14,080 bases of DNA from SpSt-600 sp042408195 (GCA_042408195.1 JBHOQL010000014.1:1-14080); one strand, 5' to 3'. Shown: positions 7,012 through 13,821, numbered from the stretch's first letter. Program-made: numbers and translations. The notes: generated from the letters alone by a model not told the origin.

Positions 7012-8284
7012 AAGTGAATGGGAGCAACTAAAGGAGCTCAGTCTCGAAGCCTTCAATAAACCACCTCTACTCCCCGAAGCCCAGAAAGTAGTAGAGCTCT
7101 TAAGCTCTATCAAGCCTGATGAATTATCTGAATGGCTGCAACAGTGGGTCTCTCCCTCTGCTGTTGGTTACATCCTCAGATTGTGGGAAGAACTCTCAAT
7201 ATGTCTGGACGATTTGAAAGGTCTCTGGCCGCTTCTGGAGGAAGGCTCTTCTCAAGCTCTTCGCCATTACAGGCGAGCTTGGTGGGCTGCGGGCAAGAAA
7301 TTGGGCAAAGTGATCAGGGAAATAGAGCTACGGATGAGGCCATGCCTAAAGGTTACCCTATTGGGTTTTGGGGAGATAAGCAGAGTACTTGACTTAGAAG
7401 GGAGTCCGCTTGCTCTTTGGTGTGATCCCGAAACGGGGAAGCCCGTAAGGATGGTCTTCAAGAAAATGCTGCCTTTTCCGTCCCGTGAGGCAGCAGAGCA
7501 TCACGCGCACTGGTACATGGAATACAACAGGCTTCTTAGGGATAAAGTGGGAATAGAAGTGCCACCTTTTGATGTCCGAATTGTGGGAAAAGGACCAGGG
7601 CCTGTAATTGCTTATATGCTACAGGGGAGAATAAACCCTGAGCAAGTCTGCGTAGGCAAATTTCTTGAGAAACTTACTCTTGATTCAGCTGCAGTCCTTT
7701 ATAGTATGATCCTGAAAGAGTACGGCAAGGTTTATCGCTTCAATAAGGAGCATGCTGTTGAAGGGCTTAAACTCGGCATAGACGGCCAAATTCCCAACTG
7801 GGCTTTTAGAGAGAAGGTTGACGATCCAGGGGCTCTAACGGGACATGAAGACCTTATCTACCTTGATACTACAGTGCCGATGATCCGTTTGAACGGGCAG
7901 GACGTTATTGATCCCGAAATCTATTTTCTTACACTTCCAGCCTTTGCTCGGAATCTGATAAAGGCTCTGAACCTCCACAAAAAGGTCCTTGACCGCTATT
8001 ACAACTTCCGCACCGTGATGTTGGACTTTGTTTCTAATTTTATAGTGCGCCACAGGCCTGACCTTGTGCCCACTTTGATTGAACTGAGCAACGAGGCCAT
8101 TAGCTCAATTTTCCGGGAAGAGAAGTGGTCTCCAATTACAAAGGAAGAGGTTTGGAAATATTACAGAGAGGATGTATTCATCTGGAGGCTTTGGCGTTCT
8201 TTGAAATTACTGCGAGGTGAGGAAGCGCGAAGCCTTTCCTTGCTAACAAAGCTTTACACCATCTGGACGAGGCCGATCTTCTAA
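6998..8284 (+). CDS. Uncharacterised 428-aa protein with kinase/aminoglycoside-phosphotransferase-like motifs
   Basis: I do not recognise this family with certainty; it may correspond to the uncharacterised DUF6206 group. Residues 1-110 are helical and charged. From about 118 the order of motifs resembles a protein-kinase/APH fold: a glycine-rich strand VTLLGFGEISRVLDL (119-133), a lysine pair after a strand (RMVFKK, Lys155/156), a helix with Glu175 (HWYMEYNRLL), a hinge-like PVIAYMLQGR (202-211), a catalytic-loop-like GIDGQIPNWAF (Asp262, Asn267) and a metal-binding-like LIYLDTTVP (Asp290). A helical C-terminus follows. There is no signal peptide. The gene overlaps the aminotransferase by 14 bases and uses GGAGG (6986-6990) within it. 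It could phosphorylate a small metabolite handled by that enzyme; this is inference. It might also be a pseudokinase. Confidence 0.85.
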   Translation: MPFSESEWEQLKELSLEAFNKPPLLPEAQKVVELLSSIKPDELSEWLQQWVSPSAVGYILRLWEELSICLDDLKGLWPLLEEGSSQALRHYRRAWWAAGKKLGKVIREIELRMRPCLKVTLLGFGEISRVLDLEGSPLALWCDPETGKPVRMVFKKMLPFPSREAAEHHAHWYMEYNRLLRDKVGIEVPPFDVRIVGKGPGPVIAYMLQGRINPEQVCVGKFLEKLTLDSAAVLYSMILKEYGKVYRFNKEHAVEGLKLGIDGQIPNWAFREKVDDPGALTGHEDLIYLDTTVPMIRLNGQDVIDPEIYFLTLPAFARNLIKALNLHKKVLDRYYNFRTVMLDFVSNFIVRHRPDLVPTLIELSNEAISSIFREEKWSPITKEEVWKYYREDVFIWRLWRSLKLLRGEEARSLSLLTKLYTIWTRPIF

Positions 8285-8295
8285 AAAATAGAAAA

Positions 8296-8369
8296 TGGGC
8301 GGTACTGGACTCGAACCAGTGACCTCAGCGATGTCAACGCTGCGCTCTAACCAGCTGAGCTAACCGCCC
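8296..8369 (-). tRNA. tRNA-Val (anticodon GAC)
   Basis: Read on the minus strand, the cloverleaf is complete: acceptor GGGCGGT pairing with ACCGCCC, D-arm GCTC/GAGC, anticodon stem CAGCG/CGCTG with loop TTGACAT (anticodon GAC), a short variable loop, T-arm ACTGG-TTCGAGT-CCAGT and discriminator A8296. CCA is not encoded. GAC reads the valine codons GUC and GUU. The leader and trailer extend the acceptor stem by five further pairs, and a T-rich trailer (TTTTCTATTTTTT) follows, which probably ends the transcript. The gene converges with the kinase-like gene on the other strand. Confidence 0.96.
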
Positions 8370-8382
8370 ATTTTCTAAATAT

Positions 8383-8412
8383 ATTATACCACAACCAGGC
8401 TCTGTAGGGCAA
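8383..8412 (-). promoter_or_regulatory. tRNA-Val promoter
   Basis: On the minus strand a perfect -10 TATAAT (8388-8383), preceded by TGG as an extended -10, lies 13 bases before the mature tRNA 5' end. A weaker -35 TTGCCC (8412-8407) stands 18 bases upstream. Confidence 0.7.
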
Positions 8413-8615
8413 ATTCTCTATACTACTCCAGCCAGAACTCACTCTCCGCTGGCTATCAAAGGACGTGGAAGGCTCCAAATTTTCCCGAAGGCCTTCAAGA
8501 TGAGCCCTCAAAAAATCAAACTCTAGAGGACAACTTCAAGAAAAAGCGATAACGCCTCTTCCTTTTGCTTTGAGTTGGAAAAGTTATAAAGGCCGCCTTG
8601 GACTTGGATGGGAAA

Positions 8616-8644
8616 TTGCCTTTTTGTCCTTTCAAAGCTATAAT
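8616..8644 (+). promoter_or_regulatory. Promoter of the yebC-ruvC-ruvA operon
   Basis: A -35 TTGCCT (8616-8621) and a perfect -10 TATAAT (8639-8644) are separated by 17 bases, and the yebC ATG lies 33 bases beyond the -10. No GAAC-N4-GTTC motif overlaps it, so these ruv genes do not appear to be under direct LexA control from this site. Confidence 0.78.
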
Positions 8645-8677
8645 TTTATCAGGAAAGCCTTCCGAAGGAGGGAGGGG

Positions 8678-9439
8678 ATGTCTGGTCACTCTAAATGGGC
8701 TAACATAAAGTACCGCAAAGCAACCCAAGACGCCAAAAGGGGCCAGCTCTTTACTAAGCTGGGGAGGGAAATCGAGATAGCCGCACGGGAAGGAGGCCCA
8801 GACCCCGAAATAAACTTTAAGTTGCGCTTGGCAATTGAAAGGGCGAAGAGAGCCAATATGCCCAAGGAGAACATTGAGAGGGCTATAAGAAGGGGGGCGG
8901 GGCTGGAAAAGGGTTATATCCTTGAAGAATTCATCCTGGAAGGATATGGTCCCCAGGGCGTGGCTATGATGGTCCACGTCCTTACCGATAACCGCAACAG
9001 GGCCGTGGCCGAAGTCCGCCGGATTTTCACCAGATACGGCGGGAACCTCGGAGAAAGCGGGTGTGTATCCTGGCTTTTTGAACCCAAGGGCTATATAACT
9101 GTCTCTACTAACGATTTAGACCCCGAAGAGATAGCTATGCTGGCTATAGATGCCGGCGCTGATGATGTGCAGATTGGTGATGATCTTGTGGAAATCTACA
9201 CCAAAGTAGAAGATTTCCAGTGGGTAAAGGATTCGCTGGAGAAGCGTGGGCTCAAGATAGAAAACGCCCAGATTTCCATGATCCCCAAGAGCAGGGTAGC
9301 CCTTGACGAAAAGGGCACTTTCCAAAACATGCACCTTATAGAGGCCCTTGAGGAACTGGATGATGTAACTCAGGTTTACACTAACCTTGACCTTACCGTG
9401 GAGATGGTGGACAAGTTTGTAGCAGGGCAAGCAGCGTGA
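8678..9439 (+). CDS. yebC: YebC/PmpR/TACO1-family protein
   Basis: The product has 253 aa and begins with the family signature MSGHSKWANIKYRKATQDAK, continuing RGQLFTKLGREIEIAAREGG. The middle holds the conserved MPKENIERAIRRG (61-73), EGYGPQGVAMMVHVLTDN (88-105) and NLGESGCVSWLFEPKG (123-138). YebC proteins were long described as DNA-binding transcription regulators; bacterial and mitochondrial (TACO1) members also help ribosomes through proline-rich stretches. Which applies here cannot be told from sequence. ATG 8678 is preferred over upstream in-frame codons because AAGGAGGGAGGGG precedes it and the family starts there. The stop overlaps the GTG of ruvC (GTGA), so the two are translationally coupled; linkage of yebC with ruv genes is a widespread arrangement. 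Confidence 0.95.
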   Translation: MSGHSKWANIKYRKATQDAKRGQLFTKLGREIEIAAREGGPDPEINFKLRLAIERAKRANMPKENIERAIRRGAGLEKGYILEEFILEGYGPQGVAMMVHVLTDNRNRAVAEVRRIFTRYGGNLGESGCVSWLFEPKGYITVSTNDLDPEEIAMLAIDAGADDVQIGDDLVEIYTKVEDFQWVKDSLEKRGLKIENAQISMIPKSRVALDEKGTFQNMHLIEALEELDDVTQVYTNLDLTVEMVDKFVAGQAA

Positions 9440-9918
9440 AAGTCCTTGGTATTGATCCTGGACTGGCCTTGACCGGCTACGGTCTTGTGGAAGGGAATGG
9501 CTCTCTTACCCTCGTAGAGATGGGGAGCATAATTACTCCCTCAACCCTGCCTTTACCTGAGAGGCTCAAAATCCTCTATCGGGATCTTTCTGCCCTTTTA
9601 GAAAGACTTCGGCCGGATGCAGTAGCGGTGGAAGAACTTTTCTTTGGTAAAAACATCCGTACTGCCATCGCTGTTGGGCAAGCGAGGGGAGTTGCCATTC
9701 TGGCAGTAGCACAAGCCGGAATCCCATTACACGAGTACACCCCCCTTCAGGTGAAAGAAACCCTCACCGGGTACGGCCGGGCCGATAAGCAGCAAATCCA
9801 AAAAATGGTCTGCCTTCTGCTGGGCCTTTCCTCCCCACCTCAACCAGACGATGTGGCCGACGCAGTGGCAGTGGCTATATGCCACTTGCACCATCGGAAA
9901 TTGATAGCACTGGTATAA
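9436..9918 (+). CDS. ruvC: Holliday-junction resolvase RuvC
   Basis: RuvC is the dimeric endonuclease that cuts Holliday junctions symmetrically after RuvAB branch migration. The 160-aa protein has the RNase H-like fold with all four expected acidic residues: Asp7 in GIDPGLALTGYG, Glu66 in AVEELFFGKN, and Asp139 and Asp142 in PDDVADAVAVAICH. The motif GRADKQQIQKMV (114-125) is also typical. It starts with GTG overlapping the yebC stop, and ruvA follows after 7 bases. ruvB is missing from this cluster and should lie elsewhere in the genome. Confidence 0.96.
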   Translation: MKVLGIDPGLALTGYGLVEGNGSLTLVEMGSIITPSTLPLPERLKILYRDLSALLERLRPDAVAVEELFFGKNIRTAIAVGQARGVAILAVAQAGIPLHEYTPLQVKETLTGYGRADKQQIQKMVCLLLGLSSPPQPDDVADAVAVAICHLHHRKLIALV

Positions 9919-9925
9919 GGTGGAT

Positions 9926-10510
9926 ATGATTTCCAGCATTCGTGGGATAGTGGATAAGACAGGCAAGAATTTCATCATAGTTAGGGTTGGAGATATAAGC
10001 TTTAAGGTGCTGGTTCCCACCTACTTGCTTGATGAAAGCCTGCAACCCGGCGATAGTATCACGCTTTTCACCTGCCTTTACCTTAAGGAGGAAGAGCTTT
10101 CCCTCTACGGCTTTGCCAGTGAGGAGGAAAGGGACTTCTTTGAGCTACTAATAACCACTCCCGGGGTGGGTCCCAAGGTGGCTTTGGCCCTATTATCTTA
10201 CCTTTCCCCGGCTGCTCTGAGGGAAGCTATTGCCCTTGAGCAAGAGGGAATCCTGACCAGGGTCCCGGGCATTGGACCAAAGACGGCTAAAAGTATAATT
10301 TTCCACCTCAAAGACAAGATAAGAGTAGAAATCCCAACACCAGTGCCATCGGCTATAACTAAAGCTGATGAGGAGGTAATAGCAGCCCTTACTTCCCTTG
10401 GCTACAGCCTTGTAGAAGCCCAGCGAGCTGTTCAGTCCGTGCCCAAAGACGTTACACAAGTGGAAGAGCGTCTGAGGCTCGCACTGGCTTATTTCGCTTC
10501 CAGAGGTTGA
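9926..10510 (+). CDS. ruvA: Holliday-junction-binding protein RuvA
   Basis: RuvA tetramers hold the four-way junction and load the RuvB motor. Counting from ATG 9926 (194 aa), residues 1-62 form the OB-like domain I with the acidic-pin region LKEEELSLYGF. Domain II has two helix-hairpin-helix motifs, TTPGVGPKVALALL (77-90) and RVPGIGPKTAKSIIFHL (112-128). Domain III (about 147-194) contains EEVIAALTSLGYS and is the RuvB-binding part. The ATG gives the usual MI start of the family; a GTG at 9920 would add two residues (MD). The ruvC stop is 7 bases upstream. A 115-aa membrane protein gene begins 4 bases after its stop. Confidence 0.95.
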   Translation: MISSIRGIVDKTGKNFIIVRVGDISFKVLVPTYLLDESLQPGDSITLFTCLYLKEEELSLYGFASEEERDFFELLITTPGVGPKVALALLSYLSPAALREAIALEQEGILTRVPGIGPKTAKSIIFHLKDKIRVEIPTPVPSAITKADEEVIAALTSLGYSLVEAQRAVQSVPKDVTQVEERLRLALAYFASRG

Positions 10511-10514
10511 AGGT

Positions 10515-10862
10515 ATGCCTTTACTTTCTGCCCTTGTTGCCGTCGCTTGTTGGTCCTCTCTAGTCCTTATGGTTAATCTTTATTGGCCCACCCCTTTCTA
10601 CTTCCAGCTTTTCCTCTTCTTGCTCTTTATGGCCGTCTTCTCCACCGTCACTCCCATATATTACCTTCTCGGAGTGCGTTTCCCTTTTCTGCAGAGGAGG
10701 CAAGGCTTCTGGCCACCCGCCAGGAGAGGGTTCTTCACAGCTTTTTTGATTTTAACTTTCGCTCTCCTAAAGGCTCTCATGTCGCTGACAGGAGTGGTGG
10801 CAGTACTCCTCGCTGGCACGTTGCTTATCTTAGAGCTTTATTTTTCAATTTTTGTGGATTAA
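10515..10862 (+). CDS. Small hydrophobic membrane protein (115 aa), unknown function
   Basis: The protein is almost entirely hydrophobic. Segments about 3-20, 28-52, 72-90 and 92-113 should span the membrane, with a basic loop (FLQRRQGFWPPARRG) between the second and third, likely cytoplasmic. I recognise no family. The start ATG 10515 lies 4 bases after the ruvA stop, with AAGG just before it. Position makes it part of the yebC-ruvC-ruvA operon, but nothing in it suggests a DNA-repair role. The TIM-barrel gene follows after 21 bases, so the two may work together. Codon-by-codon it reads as a real coding frame without internal stops across the whole gap, which supports it despite the lack of homology. 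Confidence 0.72.
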   Translation: MPLLSALVAVACWSSLVLMVNLYWPTPFYFQLFLFLLFMAVFSTVTPIYYLLGVRFPFLQRRQGFWPPARRGFFTAFLILTFALLKALMSLTGVVAVLLAGTLLILELYFSIFVD

Positions 10863-10883
10863 AACCTCAAGGAGGCAGAAGCC

Positions 10884-11834
10884 ATGAATATGGACAAAAT
10901 AGCCCAAATGATGGAAAAGGTTGGTATTCCTGGCCGAGATGCTTATGATTTACCCACCAGTACCAAGCGGTTCCCCGACGGGGCCTGGTACCGGATGGAG
11001 ATTTCTGGAGTTGAGCGGCCCCAGGTGCTGGAGGCTCTGGTAGATGAAGCTCACAAGCGCAACATTCCCATACATCGTCTGATTTCCACCGTTATGGGAG
11101 CTACCCTTCTAGATAAGCAAGAGCTGCGGACATTTGCCCGCCTTGCTGCCGAAGCCAGAATGGAAGTCATAATAACCCCCGGACCCCGCTCAGGGTGGGA
11201 TATAGGCCGCCAGCTGGCAACCCCCGAAGGTTCGCTTTCGGGCATACGTTACAGGGGCTCCGATCAACTCCGCTATGTCCTGACCGATATCATGCGCTGC
11301 ATTGAAATCGGCTTTAGGGGCTTCTTGATAGTAGACGAAGGGCTACTCTGGCTTCTCAACGAGCTCAAGAAGACTGGTGATATTCCCCAAGATGTAACCT
11401 TTAAGGTAAGCATTTTTGCCGGTCACGCTTCAGCAGCCGGCGGTAAGGTCCTTCAGATGCTGGGAGCAGGGACTTTCAACCCCCTTGGGGATCTTTCTCT
11501 CCCACAACTGGCTTCCATACGCAAGGCGGTGGATATCCCAATAGACTTGCACATTTACCTCTCTGACTCTTTTGGTGGCTTTAACCGCTTCTACGATGGA
11601 CCAGAGATGGCAAGGGTGTGTGCTCCATGCTATTTCAAGATTGAGCCTGGAACAACCCTAGCTGCAGGGCCCGGGGCGTGGTATAAGCCATGGACCAGCA
11701 CGGAATTCCTGGCCCAAATGGCCCGGGAGAAGGTCAAATATGCCCAGATAATCCACGAAATAATCCAGGAGAACTTCCCCGAGGCCAAACTTTCAGACTG
11801 GGGGCCCAAGGACTTGGCCATCCCCGTAGTTTAA
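10884..11834 (+). CDS. TIM-barrel protein resembling U32-peptidase-like family, function unproven
   Basis: The 316-aa soluble protein reads like a beta/alpha-barrel enzyme. Candidate active-site segments at strand ends are MEISGVERPQVLEALVDEA (38-56), STVMGATLLD (68-77), VIITPGPRSGWD (95-106), GIRYRGSDQLRYVL (120-133), FLIVDEGLLWLL (147-158), FKVSIFAGHASAAGGKVL (173-190), GAGTFNP (194-200), DLHIYLSDSFGGFNRFYD (221-238) and ARVCAPCYFKIEPG (243-256). I recall close relatives in other thermophiles annotated as U32-family peptidases, but no experimental role is known to me, and a peptidase activity should not be assumed. The ATG follows CAAGGAGG by 8 bases. It closes the yebC-ruv operon; its stop is followed directly by a 7-bp hairpin (11835-11864). 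Confidence 0.85.
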   Translation: MNMDKIAQMMEKVGIPGRDAYDLPTSTKRFPDGAWYRMEISGVERPQVLEALVDEAHKRNIPIHRLISTVMGATLLDKQELRTFARLAAEARMEVIITPGPRSGWDIGRQLATPEGSLSGIRYRGSDQLRYVLTDIMRCIEIGFRGFLIVDEGLLWLLNELKKTGDIPQDVTFKVSIFAGHASAAGGKVLQMLGAGTFNPLGDLSLPQLASIRKAVDIPIDLHIYLSDSFGGFNRFYDGPEMARVCAPCYFKIEPGTTLAAGPGAWYKPWTSTEFLAQMAREKVKYAQIIHEIIQENFPEAKLSDWGPKDLAIPVV

Positions 11835-11865
11835 AATTTCCTACAAGAACATCGGAGGGAAATTG
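11834..11865 (+). repeat. Hairpin repeat, copy 1 (140-bp spaced pair)
   Basis: The copy begins AAATTTCCTACAAGAACA and ends with GGAAATTGC. The same pattern recurs exactly 140 bases downstream. Its ends pair (AATTTCC with GGAAATT), leaving the shared CAAGAACA in the loop. It sits directly on the stop codon of the TIM-barrel gene but has no T-run to make it a standard terminator. Confidence 0.6.
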
Positions 11866-11877
11866 CTGCCCTCTGCA

Positions 11878-11933
11878 GCCCACTAGCTGGCAGACTTTTG
11901 AGCCAGGACAACCCCACGCCGACGGGGGTGGGT
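11878..11933 (+). repeat. Structured repeat, copy A (plus orientation)
   Basis: A 56-bp element bounded by GCCCAC and GTGGGT, which pair with one G-U. An inner hairpin CTGGC/GCCAG lies at its left, and its right half ends GCCGACGGGGGTGGGT followed by AAAA. The last 34 bases match the minus-strand copy at 13682-13733 at 24 positions without gaps, counted by eye. Confidence 0.6.
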
Positions 11934-11973
11934 AAAATAGGGGATTAAGGGGCCTCCCTTCCCGGAAGCTCGG

Positions 11974-12005
11974 AAATTTCCTCCAGGAACAGTGAGGAAG
12001 ATTGC
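11974..12005 (+). repeat. Hairpin repeat, copy 2 (140-bp spaced pair)
   Basis: The copy begins AAATTTCCTCCAGGAACA and ends with GAGGAAGATTGC. Compared with copy 1, the bases differ in the arms but pairing is kept (TTTCCTC with GAGGAAG, one G-U), while the loop again holds CAGGAACA. Retained pairing despite base changes hints at selection on RNA or DNA structure. Confidence 0.55.
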
Positions 12006-12440
12006 AAAAGATCTCAATGAATTAGATGTTCGCCTCCCGTCCAGGAGGGTTGATTCTGGGTCAATGAGCTGGGGATTGGGAGGCCCCAGAGGAAAAGGGC
12101 ATGGGCAAACATTTGTTTTTGCCCGGGGGGAAATTTTGAATTTGAATTGGAACGCCCCCGAATCCTGCTAGGGTGGAAAGGGATTTTGTCCTCTCCTGAG
12201 GGCTATGGTGGGTGTCCATCAGAAAGATAAAAGAGACGGCAGAGTATAAGCATCTGTCCACCCGCGAGAGGGACCTTTAGCGGTGGTGGGTCCAAAGCCC
12301 ACGGAGCCGGCAAAATCAAACACAGGGCGAGCCTTTAACCTGTTATGCTCGGGACGGGCTGGGAACCATGTCCCAAGGGGTAACCTGAGGTCAACAGGGG
12401 TGGCTAAATTGAATAGTGCAAGGAGGATGGGAGACTAAGT

Positions 12441-13553
12441 ATGCAGGATAAAGCTTTCAGGACTCTCGTCATCCTTCTTTCCATAATCGCCGCCTTATAT
12501 CTATTGGAAAAGCTGTGGTTCATCCTGAGCTGGCTCAAAGACGTGCTGGTCATGCTGGCTTTTGCGTGGATGATAACCTTCATCTTAGATCCCCTCGTGA
12601 GTGCTTTGGCCTCTGTTTCCTGGTCTCTGAAGAAACCGCGCTTCATTGGGGCCTCGTCCCCCTCCGATAATTTCACCTTTAGAATCCCCTATACAGCGGC
12701 AGTCATAATCGTTTACCTTGTCCTTATAAGTTTCGTGATCGCCGGAGGAACTCTCCTCTTGCCTTCCACAATCCAGCAATCTATTCAGCTGGCCACAAAG
12801 TTCCCCGATTACCTGAGCCGTGCTCCTGAGTTAGTGGTTTCCCTTCAGTTGTTCCTAAATCAGCTCAACATAGACCTTGACCTTTACTCGCTGGTTCGCT
12901 CCCCTGAGTTGCTTCGTTGGGGACAAAACCTTGGCTCCACCTTGATCGGGTGGGCAGTGGAAGCGGCAGGGAAACTGGCAACCTTCGTTGCTCAGGCGTT
13001 CGTGGTATTCATCCTGAGCTTTTACCTTATGCTGGAACAGAAGAGGCTGGCCAGCCTCATCCGTGAGTTAATACCTTCCCGATTTCACGGCGAACTAAGT
13101 TTCATTTCCGAAACTTTGCAGAAGACCTTTGGGGCGTATGTGCGAGGGGAAGGATTTGTAGCTATCCTTTACGGCTTTGGTGTAATTACAGTAATGGAGC
13201 TGGCAGGACTTAGCTTTACTTTACCTGTGGGGGTCTTCTGCGGGGTTATAACGCTGATCCCTTACGTTGGTGATCCAATAGCCATGTTTTTACCAGCTTT
13301 GCTTGCCCTGTTCCAGCGCCCTGAAGCCACTTTCTGGGTCCTAATACCGCTGATCATTTATCAGCAGATTTTGGTCCGCGTCCTACTGCCCAGGATCATA
13401 AGCGAAGCTACAGGGATGCCCGCTATCTTAGTGATTCTGAGCATCCTGGTGGGCGTGAAGGCTATGGGCTTTCTTGGCTTCGTTTTCGCTATCCCTCTGG
13501 CTGGTATACTTTATGCCCTGGGCTTTTACTTGCTGAGGAAGTATAAGCAATAA
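12441..13553 (+). CDS. AI-2E/PerM-family membrane transporter (UPF0118)
   Basis: The 370-aa protein has the layout of the AI-2E transporter family: two hydrophobic N-terminal segments (about 8-25 and 32-57), a third near 83-107, a soluble amphipathic stretch (108-175), then a C-terminal membrane block. Family marks are FILSFYLMLEQKR (190-202), the conserved TLIPYVGDPIAMFLPALLAL (271-290), and YQQILVRVLLPRIISEATGM (307-326) followed by GFLGFVFAIPLAGI. Some members export autoinducer-2, others act as Na+/H+ antiporters or have unknown cargo, so the substrate is open. GGGAG (12429-12433) is well placed before ATG 12441; AGGAGG at 12421 is rather far. It stands alone between two repeat-rich gene-free regions. 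Confidence 0.9.
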   Translation: MQDKAFRTLVILLSIIAALYLLEKLWFILSWLKDVLVMLAFAWMITFILDPLVSALASVSWSLKKPRFIGASSPSDNFTFRIPYTAAVIIVYLVLISFVIAGGTLLLPSTIQQSIQLATKFPDYLSRAPELVVSLQLFLNQLNIDLDLYSLVRSPELLRWGQNLGSTLIGWAVEAAGKLATFVAQAFVVFILSFYLMLEQKRLASLIRELIPSRFHGELSFISETLQKTFGAYVRGEGFVAILYGFGVITVMELAGLSFTLPVGVFCGVITLIPYVGDPIAMFLPALLALFQRPEATFWVLIPLIIYQQILVRVLLPRIISEATGMPAILVILSILVGVKAMGFLGFVFAIPLAGILYALGFYLLRKYKQ

Positions 13554-13681
13554 AAGTATTTCCGCGGTTGAGGCAGTTGTTTGTTGCGTGCTCCGTCTCT
13601 GTTTTTCCTGGAAGGCGTCTTTTAATCGCCTGAGACATAAAAGATTGCACCTTGCTATGCGCTATGGCTGTATTAGTTTTT

Positions 13682-13733
13682 GCCCACCCCCGTTGGCTTT
13701 GGGTTTGCTCCGGTCAGAGTCCCACTCGTGGGC
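13682..13733 (-). repeat. Structured repeat, copy R2 (minus orientation)
   Basis: A 52-bp element read on the minus strand, bounded by GCCCAC and GTGGGC (6 pairs) with the inner hairpin GAGT-GGG-ACTC and the conserved end AAAGCCAACGGGGGTGGGC. It is followed by AAAA, as in copy A. Just before it on that strand lies a hairpin GTTGC/GCAAC, in the same place as GCTGC/GCAGC before copy A. Confidence 0.65.
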
Positions 13734-13821
13734 AGGTTGCTAACCTTTGCAACTCGCCTCCTCTTTTGGGGCACATACCCCAACCCTCGCCAAGAGGCTT
13801 AGTCCACTGGATCCCTAACTC

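Larger units (their letters stand above)
8371..8677. other. Divergent intergenic region between tRNA-Val and yebC
   Basis: About 300 bases without a supported gene. It holds the tRNA promoter at its left and the yebC promoter at its right. In between are small inverted repeats: AGCCAG (8430-8435) with CTGGCT (8449-8454), and GAAGGC (8468-8473) with GCCTTC (8491-8496). An open frame runs from 8570 into yebC but lacks a ribosome site and its first 36 residues do not belong to the YebC family. No LexA box is visible here. Confidence 0.6.
11835..12440. other. Gene-free structured region upstream of the AI-2E gene
   Basis: About 600 bases without a supported gene on either strand, but full of inverted repeats. 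Examples are AATTTCC/GGAAATT (11835-11841, 11858-11864), GCTGC/GCAGC near 11865-11879, CTGGC/GCCAG near 11887-11906, GCCTCCC/GGGAGGC (12032-12038, 12078-12084), GGGCAAA/TTTGCCC (12103-12109, 12118-12124), CGGGGG/CCCCCG (12124-12129, 12155-12160), GTGGG/CCCAC near 12286-12302 and TGGGA/TCCCA near 12360-12375. It also contains a possible pseudoknot (12322-12351). I found no signature of RNase P RNA, SRP RNA or a known riboswitch. It may be a structured noncoding RNA, the leader of the downstream gene, or decayed repeats. Confidence 0.55.

Noticed and set aside
8570..8677. N-terminal extension of yebC by 36 codons
   Set aside because: The promoter -10 lies inside it, there is no ribosome site at 8570, and the YebC family begins at MSGHSKWANIK.
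8600..8677. LexA box in front of the yebC-ruv operon
   Set aside because: ruv genes are often SOS-regulated, but no GAAC-N4-GTTC sequence is present near the promoter.
12168..12195. T-box antiterminator (AGGGTGG near 12170, GGGGTGG near 12396)
   Set aside because: The motif continues as AAAGG or CTAAA rather than ACCGCG, no specifier stem is evident, and the downstream gene is not an amino-acid or aminoacylation gene.
12315..12400. c-di-GMP-I riboswitch
   Set aside because: CACAGGGC followed by GGGACG and GGGGTAACC gave a faint resemblance, but the GAAA tetraloop hairpin and the GGACGCAAAGCC core are missing.
11835..12440. RNase P RNA (rnpB) or SRP RNA
   Set aside because: The conserved rnpB core strings (GAGGAAAGTCC, ACAGAA) and the SRP GGTCAGG...GGAAGGAAGCAGCC core are absent on both strands as read by eye.
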